From Natribaculum breve (GTDB lineage Archaea; Halobacteriota; Halobacteria; Halobacteriales; Natrialbaceae), in contig NZ_CP095390.1 in assembly GCF_023008585.1 (NCBI RefSeq), forward strand, positions 1,054,001 to 1,118,000: a stretch of DNA of 64,000 nt, written 5' to 3'. This document shows, piece by piece, positions 53,337-62,812 of this stretch. The number at the start of each line of letters is the position of its first letter. Positions within the stretch are counted from its first letter, which is position 1. Both the position numbers and the translations under genes were made by a program. Under the pieces are notes generated by a model. That model saw only the letters and a list, made by a program, of their open reading frames with translations. It did not search any database and had not been told where the DNA came from.

Positions 53337-53982
53337 AGGCCTCGCCGTCGCCGTTCCCGTCGTCCCCGAGGAACCGCTCTCTGTACATCTCGGCGGTGTC
53401 GCGGTCGAAATCCTCGATCCGCACGATGTCGTCTTCGGTGAGGTCGTCGTACTCGTCGACGTACGCGACCGCGTCGTCGCGGTCGGCGAACGGTGCGGGG
53501 TTTCGCATCATCGGGTCGTCGATCCGGTCCGGATCGGTCTCGAGGACGTAGTACGCCTCGGTGCCGTCGACGAGTTCTCTCGTCTCGAAGTCTGTCGCCC
53601 AGACGCCGGCGATTTCCGAGTCCGGGGCGTCGAACTCGTCGGGAACGGCGTAGTACGTGGACATACAGCCGGACGTACAGAAGTACGCCCGGTCTTCGTT
53701 CTCGTGGACGAGCTGTGCGTTCCAGTCTGGATACTCCGCGGCGGTCATGTTACAGACGGCACACTCCTCGTCGTCGGGAAACTCCGTCGGCTCGAAGGTC
53801 TGTTCGGCGTCGCCGCCGTCGCCATCGTCTCCGTCGTCTGCGTCGTCGCCGTCGGCTCCGTTCTCACCGTCCTCGTCGTCTCCTCCGCCGCCGAGACAGC
53901 CGGCGACGCCGACAGCTGCACCGGCACCGATCGCACCGAGCACGCGCCGTCTATCGACCAGATATCTTTTCCTATCTGACAT
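53335..53982 (-). CDS. NosL-like copper lipoprotein
   Basis: A 215-residue lipoprotein. The signal RRRVLGAIGAGAAVGVAGC ends at C29; an Asp/Gly-rich linker (32-60) follows. The NosL domain has CAVCNMTAAEYPDW and YFCTSGCMSTYY, which supply Cys and Met copper ligands. NosL delivers copper to nitrous-oxide reductase, but no nos genes are in the window, so its client may be different. I chose the ATG at 53982; the 56 codons upstream read through noncoding DNA. Confidence 0.9.
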   Translation of the reverse strand: MSDRKRYLVDRRRVLGAIGAGAAVGVAGCLGGGGDDEDGENGADGDDADDGDDGDGGDAEQTFEPTEFPDDEECAVCNMTAAEYPDWNAQLVHENEDRAYFCTSGCMSTYYAVPDEFDAPDSEIAGVWATDFETRELVDGTEAYYVLETDPDRIDDPMMRNPAPFADRDDAVAYVDEYDDLTEDDIVRIEDFDRDTAEMYRERFLGDDGNGDGEA

Positions 53983-54188
53983 GTGGGAGAGTACACCCGC
54001 AGCCAGCAAAATACATCTGGTCCACTCGTCGAATCCATTCGGCAATCGCACTACTGGCCGTCCACCGTGGCTTCCCGATCGCTCGCCGCCGGCGTCGTCG
54101 CGCTCGCAGTGTCGCCACGCTCGAGTCGCGGTCACCCGTCGCTGTAGCACGCAGGTCCGTGAAAACGACGCAGAGAGACGACTCGCTT

Positions 54189-54491
54189 CTAGGGAGACGA
54201 TTCGACGGTGATCTCACCGTCGGCAGTGACCGTCACGAGGCAGTCGTTGTACTCGAACGTCACCGATCCCCCGGTTCGAAGGCCGTTCGCTCGCGGTTCG
54301 AAAAGCCGCTCGAGTGCGTCGGCGTTGATCGCGTAGTGGAGCGGCTCGAGTTCGGTCACGTCTGTACCGGAGAAAGCGGCGACCGCATCGGCGATAGCGA
54401 CGCTCAACGGTTCGTCGTCGAGCCGATCGTACTGTACAGTGTATCGTTCGTCCGTCGACGGCCGCGATGATCCTGTCGTCATCTCAGTCAT
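54189..54491 (-). CDS. HalOD1 output-domain protein
   Basis: A 100-residue protein matching the haloarchaeal HalOD1 domain, a proposed signalling output domain: PLSVAIADAVAAFSGTDVTELEPL, then VTFEYNDCLVTVTADG. Its start is 112 bp from the end of the large Bat-like regulator gene on the same strand, so it may be the next gene of that transcript. Confidence 0.88.
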   Translation of the reverse strand: MTEMTTGSSRPSTDERYTVQYDRLDDEPLSVAIADAVAAFSGTDVTELEPLHYAINADALERLFEPRANGLRTGGSVTFEYNDCLVTVTADGEITVESSP

Positions 54492-54603
54492 GGTTGTACG
54501 TTCCCCAAGACCTCCCAAGGGACGTTACTGCCCCGTTCACGATTCGGGGTAAAGAGGCTAATCACTAATTCTATAACGTCGTTCGAGAGGGGTGGTTAAA
54601 CAG

Positions 54604-57600
54604 TTAACTTCCACCAGTGGCCCGGTCCTGGTCGAACAGCGCCGAGAAGATCTTTCGCTGGACGGTCCGGACGTGGTTGTGAAACGCCGGCGGGGAGATC
54701 TCGAGTGAGTCTGCGAGTTCCTCGCCCGTACTTCGCCGGGGCCACTCGAAGAAGCCGCCGTGGTAGGCGGCCTGGACGACCTCGCGCTGGCGGTCGGTCA
54801 GTTCGTCCAGCAGCGTGTTTCGGCCGGGGCGACGCAGCGTGTCGTTCTCGCCGCCGGTTCGCTCGCGTCGGGCGAGCAGGGAGACGGAACAGCCACGGCG
54901 GTTGATCCCGGTGAGAACCTCGCGGACGTCGATCGAACGGGGGACGTCGATCGTCGCACAGACGCCGTCGTCGTCGGCCGTGAGTTGCCGCAAGGTCCCG
55001 CCGTGGTTCTCGACGATCGATCCCAGGAACGGTTCCGTAAACCGGACGCGGAGCAACGTCGCCTCGTCCCCCCGGTCGATGACCGTCGCGTCGTCGAAGC
55101 CCTCGACGTCTTCGATCTCGTCTGCCTCGACGGTCGTTCCGACCGCCATGAAGACGATCGCCGAGTCCTCGGCCTGCGGGACGACGCCCTCGAGGGAGAC
55201 GGCGGCACCGAGTCGCTCCGACAGCGCTCCGAGCGGCGACTCGCCCGTGATCTCGAGTTCGATCTCGGTCACCTCGTCGCTCATCAGCGCGTTCTTTCGC
55301 TGGACGGCGTCGATCGTGTAGGCGATGGTCTCGCCGAGTTCGGCGAACGTCGACTCGATCGCGTCGTCGAACCCCTCGCGGCTGTCGGCGTACACCGAGA
55401 GGACGCCGTAGAGGAAGTCGTCGTAGACGAGCGGGATCGAGACGACGGACTGGAGATTCCGCGACAGCGCTTCGGCCTGCCAGGTACCGCTGCGCATCGA
55501 CTCGGCGACGTTGTCGACGCTGGTCAACGAGCGCGTCTTCGCGGCTCGCCCAGCCGGTTCGGCGGCGTCGTCGTCGACGGCCGTCACGGTGACGGCCTCG
55601 AGGTACTCGCGTCCCGGTCCGGCCGCGGCCCGCGGAACCAGGTGGTTGCCACCGGGATCCGGCTCGCCGATCCAGGCGAACGTCCACTCGTCGGTCTCGA
55701 CGAGTCGCTCGCACACCCCCCGTTCTACCTCCGCTCTGGTGTCGGCACGGAGCAACAGCTCCTCGACGTCCTCTCTGATCCGTCCCGCCCGGTTCAGTTG
55801 CTCGAGGCGGGCGTTCTGGTGCTCGAGTTCGCGTTCGCGATCGTGGAGACGTCTGGTGCGTCCGATGCGGTCGAGTGCGGCTTCGGCTGTCGCACCGAGT
55901 AGCTGGGCGAGGTCGAGCGTGTCCTCGTCGTACGTGCCGGGTTCGGGCGAGAGCGTGACGAGGACGCCGTGCTCACCGAGCGGAACGAAGAGACCGCTAC
56001 GAGCGGTCGTGACGTCGTCGTAGACGATCGGCGACTCCCTGACGTCGTCGAAGACCTGCGGCGTACCGCCGACGAACGTCTCCCACGCGATGCAGTCACC
56101 TGGTTCGAGGCGAGGTGGCGATCGGATCGACTTGACGAACTCCGTCGAGTAGGCTGCCGGGACGAGTTCGTTCTCTCGCTCGTCGAACCGGTAGACGACG
56201 ACGGGCTCGAGTCCGAGCGCGTCGGCTGCGGTGTCGACGACGTACTCGTAGGCGGCCTGCTTCGACTCGACGGTCAGCAGGTTCTTCGTCGCCTCCTGTA
56301 ACGCGCCGAGTGCCTGCTCGTACTGGACGCGTTCGGTCACGTCGACGCCGACGCCGATGACGCGCTCGAGGTTCCCGTCGCGGACGATGGGACGATACCA
56401 GGTCTCGAAGATCCGGCCCTCGATGGTGCGACGGGAGTGGACCGGTTCCCCGTCGAGCGCCCGTCGGGCGTCCTCACAGACCGACGGGTAGTCCGCGTAG
56501 ACGTCGAACAGCGACTCGCCGACGACTTCGCCCGGTCTGAGGTCGAGGTGCTCGAGACCGCGCCCCTCCGAGAGCGTGAACTCGCCGGTCGAATCGAGCG
56601 CGTACAGGATGACGGGCACGTTCTCGACGAGTATCTCGAGCCGTTCCGTTCGTTCGACGACTTCCCGTTCGCGTTCGATCCGTTCGGAGATGTCCCTGAA
56701 ATAGACAGAGAGCCCCGACGGGGAAGGATACATTCGCGCCTCGATCCAGGTCTCGTACGGCTCGTAGCAGGCTTCGACCGTCTGGGGGACCTGGGTCTCG
56801 ACGGCGTCGATCGCCGCCTGCTCGAGTTTCGTTCCTTCGGCTTCGGGGAACATCTCGAGGAAGCCGCGACCGAGCAGTTCCGACTCCTCGTACTCGAGGA
56901 TCGACTCCGCGCGCTCGTTGACGTACGTAAATCGTTTCTCGGCGTCGAGGGCGAAGAAGGCGTCCGTGACCCGTTCGAACGACTCGCTGAGTTCGCGTTC
57001 GACGCGTCGATGTTCCGTGACGTCCCGGATCGAAACGACGACGCCGTCGACGACCGGGTCCCCGAGCCGGTTCGTGAGGATCGCTTCGTGGACGTGCGGG
57101 GTTCCGTCGGCGTACGTGACCGTGTACTCACAGGACGCCGTCGCGCCCGGACCGTTCTCGAGGACCGTCTCGAACGCCGAGACGTACGCGTCGAGGTCGT
57201 CTGTGTGGACGACGTCGTCGACGCGGCCACCGACCAGTTCGCCCTGGCTGTAGCCGGTGATCCGTTCGACGGCCGGGCTGACGTACTCCCGGCGGCGCTG
57301 TTCGTCGAGGACCATCAGGATCGTCGACGATCGTTCGATCAGGGTCCGGTACCACGACTCCCGCTCGTCGAGTTTCCGGCGCGCGTTCGACAGCTGGACC
57401 ACCTGCCGTAACCGGTGGCGAACCAGCGCGTCGTCGGCGGCGTCGCGACGCGGCAGCACGTCGTCGACGCCGTCCGAGAGCAACCGGTCGGCGTCGCTCG
57501 CGCCGTCGAGGTCGGTCACGAGGACGACCGGCGTCGTCGTCTCGACCGAGGCCGCCGCGTCCGGATCGTCGGTGAGAACGCAGTCGAACTCGGTCGTCGC

Positions 57601-57741
57601 GTCGGCCGAGAGCGCCGTCGTCACGTCGATCGAGACGTCGTCGGTCGCCACCGCGTCGACCGTCGACTCGAGCCACGACGATCCGACCGCGAGCACCCGG
57701 ATCGACCGGGCGACGGTCGACGTCTCGAGACCGCGATTCAT
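54604..57741 (-). CDS. Bat-like PAS/GAF sensor-transcription regulator
   Basis: A 1045-residue cytosolic regulator. Approximate domains: degenerate receiver-like (15-115), three PAS domains (about 127-245, 250-365, 375-490; the signatures WYRTLIERSS, FFALDAEKRFTYVNERA, YALDSTGEFTLSEG), two GAF domains (about 500-635 and 655-800), a bacterioopsin-activator insertion domain (about 810-960) and a C-terminal HTH_10 (LTDRQREVVQAAYHGGFFEW...). No kinase domain. Bat-type proteins sense light or redox signals and activate transcription. A haloarchaeal hallmark. Very long for the family. Confidence 0.9.
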   Translation of the reverse strand: MNRGLETSTVARSIRVLAVGSSWLESTVDAVATDDVSIDVTTALSADATTEFDCVLTDDPDAAASVETTTPVVLVTDLDGASDADRLLSDGVDDVLPRRDAADDALVRHRLRQVVQLSNARRKLDERESWYRTLIERSSTILMVLDEQRRREYVSPAVERITGYSQGELVGGRVDDVVHTDDLDAYVSAFETVLENGPGATASCEYTVTYADGTPHVHEAILTNRLGDPVVDGVVVSIRDVTEHRRVERELSESFERVTDAFFALDAEKRFTYVNERAESILEYEESELLGRGFLEMFPEAEGTKLEQAAIDAVETQVPQTVEACYEPYETWIEARMYPSPSGLSVYFRDISERIEREREVVERTERLEILVENVPVILYALDSTGEFTLSEGRGLEHLDLRPGEVVGESLFDVYADYPSVCEDARRALDGEPVHSRRTIEGRIFETWYRPIVRDGNLERVIGVGVDVTERVQYEQALGALQEATKNLLTVESKQAAYEYVVDTAADALGLEPVVVYRFDERENELVPAAYSTEFVKSIRSPPRLEPGDCIAWETFVGGTPQVFDDVRESPIVYDDVTTARSGLFVPLGEHGVLVTLSPEPGTYDEDTLDLAQLLGATAEAALDRIGRTRRLHDRERELEHQNARLEQLNRAGRIREDVEELLLRADTRAEVERGVCERLVETDEWTFAWIGEPDPGGNHLVPRAAAGPGREYLEAVTVTAVDDDAAEPAGRAAKTRSLTSVDNVAESMRSGTWQAEALSRNLQSVVSIPLVYDDFLYGVLSVYADSREGFDDAIESTFAELGETIAYTIDAVQRKNALMSDEVTEIELEITGESPLGALSERLGAAVSLEGVVPQAEDSAIVFMAVGTTVEADEIEDVEGFDDATVIDRGDEATLLRVRFTEPFLGSIVENHGGTLRQLTADDDGVCATIDVPRSIDVREVLTGINRRGCSVSLLARRERTGGENDTLRRPGRNTLLDELTDRQREVVQAAYHGGFFEWPRRSTGEELADSLEISPPAFHNHVRTVQRKIFSALFDQDRATGGS

Positions 57742-57849
57742 ACCCTGACTGGGCCGTCGACGAATAAAAAGACCCCGCCGGTTTCGACGCGACGCCGCGG
57801 TCGGCGTCGGCCGACAGCATATTTGTCACTCGAGGACGAACCTCACGGC

Positions 57850-58668
57850 ATGGTTTCGACGGTCGTCTCGCGGGCGGGACTCGAGGTTCCGACGGTCGGG
57901 CTGGGAACGTGGCGGATGACCGGCCCCACTTGCCGTCGCGCGGTCGGGACTGCACTCGAACTGGGCTACAGACACGTCGACACGGCACAGAAGTACGGCA
58001 ACGAACGCGAGGTCGGGATCGCGATCAGCGCGTCTGACGTCCCCCGAGAGGAGGTCTTCCTGACGACGAAGGTGTGGGGGCGAAACGCCCGGTACGACGA
58101 CGTCCGCGAGTCGACGAGAGCGAGTCTCGATCGACTCGGCGTCGACTACGTCGACCTCCTCCTGGTACACTGGCCGAACCCGCTCGTCGACGTCGCGGAG
58201 ACGATGGCGGCGATGAACGACCTCCACGAGGAGGGGCTGGTGCGCGCGATCGGCGTGAGCAACTTCTCGGTCGACCAGCTGCAGAACGCACAGCAGGCCT
58301 CCGACCTGCCGCTTTTGACGAACCAGGTCCAGTTTCACCCCTACGAACCGCAGCGGGAACTGCTCGCGTACTGCCAGGACGAGGAGATCGTCCTCACCGC
58401 CTACAGCCCGCTGGCCCACGGCGGGGTCGTCCACGACGACACGCTGACCGAGATCGGCTGGCGATACGGCGTCAGTCCCGCGCAGGTGGCGATCCGGTGG
58501 GCGATCCAGCACGCGGGCGTCGTCGCCATCCCGAAGGCGGCGAGTCGCGAGCACCTGGCGGAGAACCTCGACGTCTTCGACTTCGAACTCACGCGCGAGG
58601 AGATGGCGGAGATCACGAACGCCTCGCGTCTCAGGAGCGGTCTCGCCTGGCTCCGGGGTCGTCTCTGA
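57850..58668 (+). CDS. Aldo/keto reductase
   Basis: A 272-residue NADPH-dependent TIM-barrel reductase. The catalytic tetrad is D44, Y49, K74 and H107 (VDTAQKYG, TTKVWG, VHWPN). The cofactor region IPKAASREHLAENLDVF is present near the end. It reduces aldehydes or ketones; the substrate is unknown. The ATG at 57850 is the first in frame after the divergent region. It converges with ggt at 3 nt. Confidence 0.93.
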   Translation: MVSTVVSRAGLEVPTVGLGTWRMTGPTCRRAVGTALELGYRHVDTAQKYGNEREVGIAISASDVPREEVFLTTKVWGRNARYDDVRESTRASLDRLGVDYVDLLLVHWPNPLVDVAETMAAMNDLHEEGLVRAIGVSNFSVDQLQNAQQASDLPLLTNQVQFHPYEPQRELLAYCQDEEIVLTAYSPLAHGGVVHDDTLTEIGWRYGVSPAQVAIRWAIQHAGVVAIPKAASREHLAENLDVFDFELTREEMAEITNASRLRSGLAWLRGRL

Positions 58669-58671
58669 CGA

Positions 58672-60333
58672 TCAGTAGCCGACGGCGTTTCCGTCCTTTC
58701 GCGGCTCGGTCGCGCCGGCGAGTGTCTCGCCCTGACGGCGAACGAGCTGTGCGCCGCCGAACAGCGACGGCGGCAGGACGCGGACGTCGTGGCCCTTGCG
58801 GACGAGCGCCGTCTGGTTCGAGAGCCGTTCTTCGACGCCGAGCGTTCCCTCCTCGCGGTACCGCCACCGGGGCGCGTCGAGCGCCTGCTGTGGCGTCATC
58901 CCGTAGTCGACGAGGTTCGAGATCACCTGGACGTGGCCCTGTGGCTGCATGTACCCGCCCATGACGCCGAACGCCGCCCAGTCGTCCTCGCCGAGGCGTG
59001 CGACAGCCGGGACGAGCGTGTGGAACGGCCGTTTGCCGGGCTCGAGGCTGTTCGGGTGCTCGGGGTCGAGCGAGAACGACGCGCCGCGGTTTTGCAGGGC
59101 GATGCCGGTGTCGCCCGCGACCAGGCCGCTGCCGAACCCCGCGAAGCGAGAGTTGATGTACGAGACGAGGTTCCCCTCCGCGTCGCCGACGGTGAGCAAG
59201 ACTGTGTCGGCGTCCTCGGCGTTCGCGTTCGGCACGCCCACGTCGGGGTCGTCGATCGCCGTCTCGCCGATCGCCGTCGCCCGCTCTCGAGCGTAGGCCT
59301 TCGACGCCAGCGGCGGGATCTCCTCGTAGTCGGGGTCGGTGATGTAGCGGTGGCCGTCGACGAACGCGAGTTTCGTCGCCTCCGCGAAGGCGTGGACGCG
59401 CTCGGCCGACTCGTAGGGGTGCTCGCCCGCGCCGATCTCCTCGGCGAGGTTCAGCGCCTCGAGTGCGATCAGCCCCTGGTTGTTCGGTGGCAGTTCGTAG
59501 ATCTCCGCACCGTTGTAGGTCGTCGACACGGGATCGAGGAACTCGGGTTCGAACGCGGCGAGGTCGTCGACGGTCATGAACCCGCCTGCCTCCTGGACCT
59601 CCGTGGCGATGGCCTCGGCGACCTCGCCCTCGTAGACGACGTCGGCACCCTCCTCGGCGATCGTCTGCATCGTCTCGCCGAGGCGGGGCAGCGCCACGGT
59701 CTGGCCGGGTTCGGGTGCCGCGTCGTCGACGAGGTACGCCTCGCGGGCGTGCTCGTCGGTGAACAGTTCCGGCGCGCTCTGCCAGTAGTGGGCGATGACC
59801 TCGGAGACGGGGTAGCCCTCGGTCGCGTAGTGGATCGCCGGCTCGAGGACGTCACCGAGCGACAGCCGACCGAGTTCTTCGACCGTCGCCTCCCAGCCGC
59901 GGGCCGTCCCGGGGACCGTCACCGCGTGCGGACCGAGGAAGGGCATCTCGAGGTCGTCGCCGCCCGCGGTGTCGTCGACGGCGTACCCTCGAGACTCGGG
60001 GTAGTACGCCGAGACGTCGTCGGTCTCTTCGAGCGCCTGCCGGACGTTCTCGATCGTCGCATCGGCTGGCGCGCCGCCACAGGATCGCATCGCGCCGACC
60101 TCGCCGTCGGCGGTGCGGTAGAGCGCGAAGACGTCGCCGCCCAGCCCCGTCGACGTCGGCTCGACGACGTTGAGCGCGGCGGCGGTGGCGACGGCGGCGT
60201 CGAAGGCGTTGCCGCCGTCCCGGAGGATCGACAGCCCCGCCTCGGCGGCGAGTGGCTGGCTCGTCGCGACCATCCCCCGGTTCGCGTAGACGGTCGACCG
60301 CCTCGAGTTGAATCGGTCCAGATCGATGTCCAT
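58672..60333 (-). CDS. ggt: Gamma-glutamyltransferase
   Basis: A 553-residue Ntn-hydrolase. The catalytic threonine is T377 in DADTVLLTVGD, where the classical TTHxS is altered (the His position is Leu, as DTVLLT). SGLVAGDTGIALQNRG lies at about 402-417, the substrate site. It splits gamma-glutamyl peptides; in haloarchaea gamma-glutamylcysteine is a major thiol, so it may act there. No signal peptide is visible, unlike many GGTs. It converges with the aldo-keto reductase. Confidence 0.9.
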   Translation of the reverse strand: MDIDLDRFNSRRSTVYANRGMVATSQPLAAEAGLSILRDGGNAFDAAVATAAALNVVEPTSTGLGGDVFALYRTADGEVGAMRSCGGAPADATIENVRQALEETDDVSAYYPESRGYAVDDTAGGDDLEMPFLGPHAVTVPGTARGWEATVEELGRLSLGDVLEPAIHYATEGYPVSEVIAHYWQSAPELFTDEHAREAYLVDDAAPEPGQTVALPRLGETMQTIAEEGADVVYEGEVAEAIATEVQEAGGFMTVDDLAAFEPEFLDPVSTTYNGAEIYELPPNNQGLIALEALNLAEEIGAGEHPYESAERVHAFAEATKLAFVDGHRYITDPDYEEIPPLASKAYARERATAIGETAIDDPDVGVPNANAEDADTVLLTVGDAEGNLVSYINSRFAGFGSGLVAGDTGIALQNRGASFSLDPEHPNSLEPGKRPFHTLVPAVARLGEDDWAAFGVMGGYMQPQGHVQVISNLVDYGMTPQQALDAPRWRYREEGTLGVEERLSNQTALVRKGHDVRVLPPSLFGGAQLVRRQGETLAGATEPRKDGNAVGY

Positions 60334-60481
60334 GCCGTCCTCTCTCGACCGGAGCGCCTAAAGCGCGGTCGTCCCGGCAGTCTGTACGGGTCGTGTCTCC
60401 GTGCTGATTCGTCTTCCTCGCGGACCGACGTCGACCCTCTCCGGCCGACACCTCAAATACGAGGGCGGCGAGAGACCCCGT

Positions 60482-61330
60482 ATGTGGCGCGAGATCGCGG
60501 CTGGAACCGTCGGCGTCGTCGCCGCCGGCGTCGGCGTCGTCCTGGTCAACCGGCGTCGCCTCGAGCGGGCCACCGCCGACCTCGTCGCCGACCTCCTCGC
60601 GAACGCCGACGCCGAGACCGATCGCGTCTTCCGGCGAGCCGACCTCGAGGACCTCCCCGCGCCCGTCCGGCGGTACCTCGACGGCGCGCTCGAGGAGGGC
60701 CAGCCCTGCGTTCGAACGGTTCGGACGGAACAACGCGGCGCGTTCCGCCCGGGTGACGCGACGACGCCGTGGAAGCCCCTCGAGGCGACCCAGCACTTCA
60801 CGGTCTCGCCGCCGGGGTTCGTCTGGGACGCCGAGATCGCGTTCGCGCCGCTTGTCTCTGCCCGCGTCGTGGACGCCTACGAGGGCGGCGAGGGGTACCT
60901 GCGTGCGAAACTCCTCTCGACCGTCACCGTCGCCGACGCGGAGCCGAGTCCGGAGATGAACGCCGGGGAGTTGCTCCGGTATCTCGCCGAGGCCGTCTGG
61001 TTCCCGACGGCGTTGCTGCCGGGCGAGGGCGTCGAGTGGGAACCGATCGACGACCGCTCGGCCAGGGCGACGCTGACCCACGAGGGGACGACCGCCTCGC
61101 TCGTCTTTCACTTCTCCGACGAGAACGAGGTCGATCGCGTCGTCGCCGACCGCCGCTATCGCCAGGAAGACGACGCGTACGCGCCGTGGACTGGCTACTT
61201 CGGCGACTATCGCGTCAGAAACGGCGTGCTCGTCCCGACCGAGGCCGAGGTCGAGTGGAACCTGCCCGACGGCGACCTGCCGTACTGGCGAGCCCGGATC
61301 GTCGAGATCGACCACCGGCCGAGACGGTGA
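60482..61330 (+). CDS. DUF6544/DUF6920-like membrane-anchored protein
   Basis: A 282-residue protein with an N-terminal transmembrane segment (about 4-24) and a soluble domain with strands such as TVSPPGFVWDAEIAFAP, ATLTHEGTTASLVFHFSD and RARIVEIDH. I recall homologues labelled DUF6544 or DUF6920; no function is known. The DLPAPVRRYLDGAL tract near residue 60 is conserved. The ATG at 60482 starts the membrane segment; the upstream 27 codons do not fit. Confidence 0.78.
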   Translation: MWREIAAGTVGVVAAGVGVVLVNRRRLERATADLVADLLANADAETDRVFRRADLEDLPAPVRRYLDGALEEGQPCVRTVRTEQRGAFRPGDATTPWKPLEATQHFTVSPPGFVWDAEIAFAPLVSARVVDAYEGGEGYLRAKLLSTVTVADAEPSPEMNAGELLRYLAEAVWFPTALLPGEGVEWEPIDDRSARATLTHEGTTASLVFHFSDENEVDRVVADRRYRQEDDAYAPWTGYFGDYRVRNGVLVPTEAEVEWNLPDGDLPYWRARIVEIDHRPRR

Positions 61331-61399
61331 GCGTCGACCGAGAGCGACGACTCGAGGCGAGGGCACAACGTTCACGTCCGCTCGCGAGAAGTCACGACT

Positions 61400-62665
61400 A
61401 TGCGCGACGGGCCGCAGCTTCCCGGCGTCACGAGCGAGGACGACGAGGACCGCATCGTCCTCCACGTCGACGCCGACTGCTTCTACGCCTCCTGCGAGCG
61501 GCTGCGCGAACCCGCCCTCGAGGGCGAACCCGTCGTCGTCGGGATGGGCTACGAACCGGGCGAGACCGTCGGTGCCGTCGCGACCGCGAGCTACGAGGCC
61601 CGCGAGTTCGGCGTCGAGAGCGCACAGGCGATCAGCACGGCACTCGAGCGACTCCCCCGACGAGCAGACGTCGACGACGACCCCGACCTCACGGCCGCGG
61701 AGACGGGCCACTACCGGTCGGTCGACATGGACTACTACGAGTCGATCAGCGAGGACGTCCGGGCGATCCTCCACGAGTGTGCCGACGTCGTCCGCGAGGT
61801 GAGCATCGACGAGGCCTACCTCGACGTCACCGACCGGACGGCCTGGGAGGTCGCCGACGGCTTCGCCCGTCACGTCAAAAATCGTATCCGCCGCGAGGTC
61901 GGCGTCACCGTCAGCGTCGGCGTCGCCCCGACGATGAGCGCGGCGAAGATCGCCAGCGACTTCGACAAGCCCGACGGCCTCACCGTCGTCCAGCCAGGCG
62001 AGGTGCGGGAGTTTCTCGCGCCGCTCGAGGTCGACCTGCTCCACGGCGTCGGCCCCGTCACCGCCCGCGAACTCCGGGAGATGGGCCTCGAGACCGCTGG
62101 CGACGTCGCCGAGGCCGATCCGGAGCCGCTGGTCGAGCGATTCGGCGAGCGGGGCCGGGAACTGTACGACCGCGCCCGCGGCGAGGACGACCGCCGCGTC
62201 GAGCCGAAAGGCGAGCCCAAGAGCTTCTCGCGGGAGTCGGCGTTCGGGTCGCCCGTCGAAGCCCCCGGACCGAAACGCGAGGGGATCGAGACGCTCGCCG
62301 CCGCCGTCGCCGATCGGGCACGTCGCGAGGGTGCGCTGTACCGAACCGTCGGAGTGAAAGCCGTCACGCCGCCGTACGACGTCCACACGCGCGAGCAGTC
62401 GCTCCCGGGTCCCGTCGACGACCCCGACCTCGTCGAGCAGATCGCCCTCGAACTGTTCGAGGAGTTCCTCGAGCGGCGCGTGCGGAAACTCGGCGTCCGG
62501 GTCGCGAACCTCGAGTTCGCCGCCGGCGACCAGACCAGCCTCGACGGCTGGTCGTCGGCCGATCGCGACCGCGCTCGCGACGAGCAGTCGGCCGGCGACC
62601 GGCCGACGAGTTCCAGTCCACCGGAGCGATCCTGCGGCCAGACGTCGCTCGGCGACTTCGGGTGA
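61400..62665 (+). CDS. dinB: DNA polymerase IV (DinB/Dpo4-type, Y family)
   Basis: A 421-residue translesion polymerase. Catalytic acidic residues are D24 (HVDADCFYAS) and D137/E138 (VSIDEAYLD). Fingers, thumb and little-finger domains follow in order. The C-terminus ends Q414-T-S-L417-G-D-F420, a PIP box for the PCNA clamp (Q-x-x-L-x-x-F). It copies damaged DNA. Start ATG 61400, 69 bp after the DUF6544-like gene. Confidence 0.95.
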   Translation: MRDGPQLPGVTSEDDEDRIVLHVDADCFYASCERLREPALEGEPVVVGMGYEPGETVGAVATASYEAREFGVESAQAISTALERLPRRADVDDDPDLTAAETGHYRSVDMDYYESISEDVRAILHECADVVREVSIDEAYLDVTDRTAWEVADGFARHVKNRIRREVGVTVSVGVAPTMSAAKIASDFDKPDGLTVVQPGEVREFLAPLEVDLLHGVGPVTARELREMGLETAGDVAEADPEPLVERFGERGRELYDRARGEDDRRVEPKGEPKSFSRESAFGSPVEAPGPKREGIETLAAAVADRARREGALYRTVGVKAVTPPYDVHTREQSLPGPVDDPDLVEQIALELFEEFLERRVRKLGVRVANLEFAAGDQTSLDGWSSADRDRARDEQSAGDRPTSSSPPERSCGQTSLGDFG

Positions 62666-62812
62666 CGTCGATTCGACTCGAGGTGTCCGCACTGGCCAAA
62701 ATAGTCAACTATCTCGAGAATCGATCAGTCGGAGACGAAAAGAGAATGGAACACTGTAATTATAATACTGCTGTTCATACTCTGGAGTAGAACACGTTCC
62801 ACACGATCTCCT

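Noticed and set aside
59852..62692. 946-codon open frame antisense to dinB and the DUF6544-like gene
   Set aside because: No family resemblance; overlaps two supported plus-strand genes and a GGT start.
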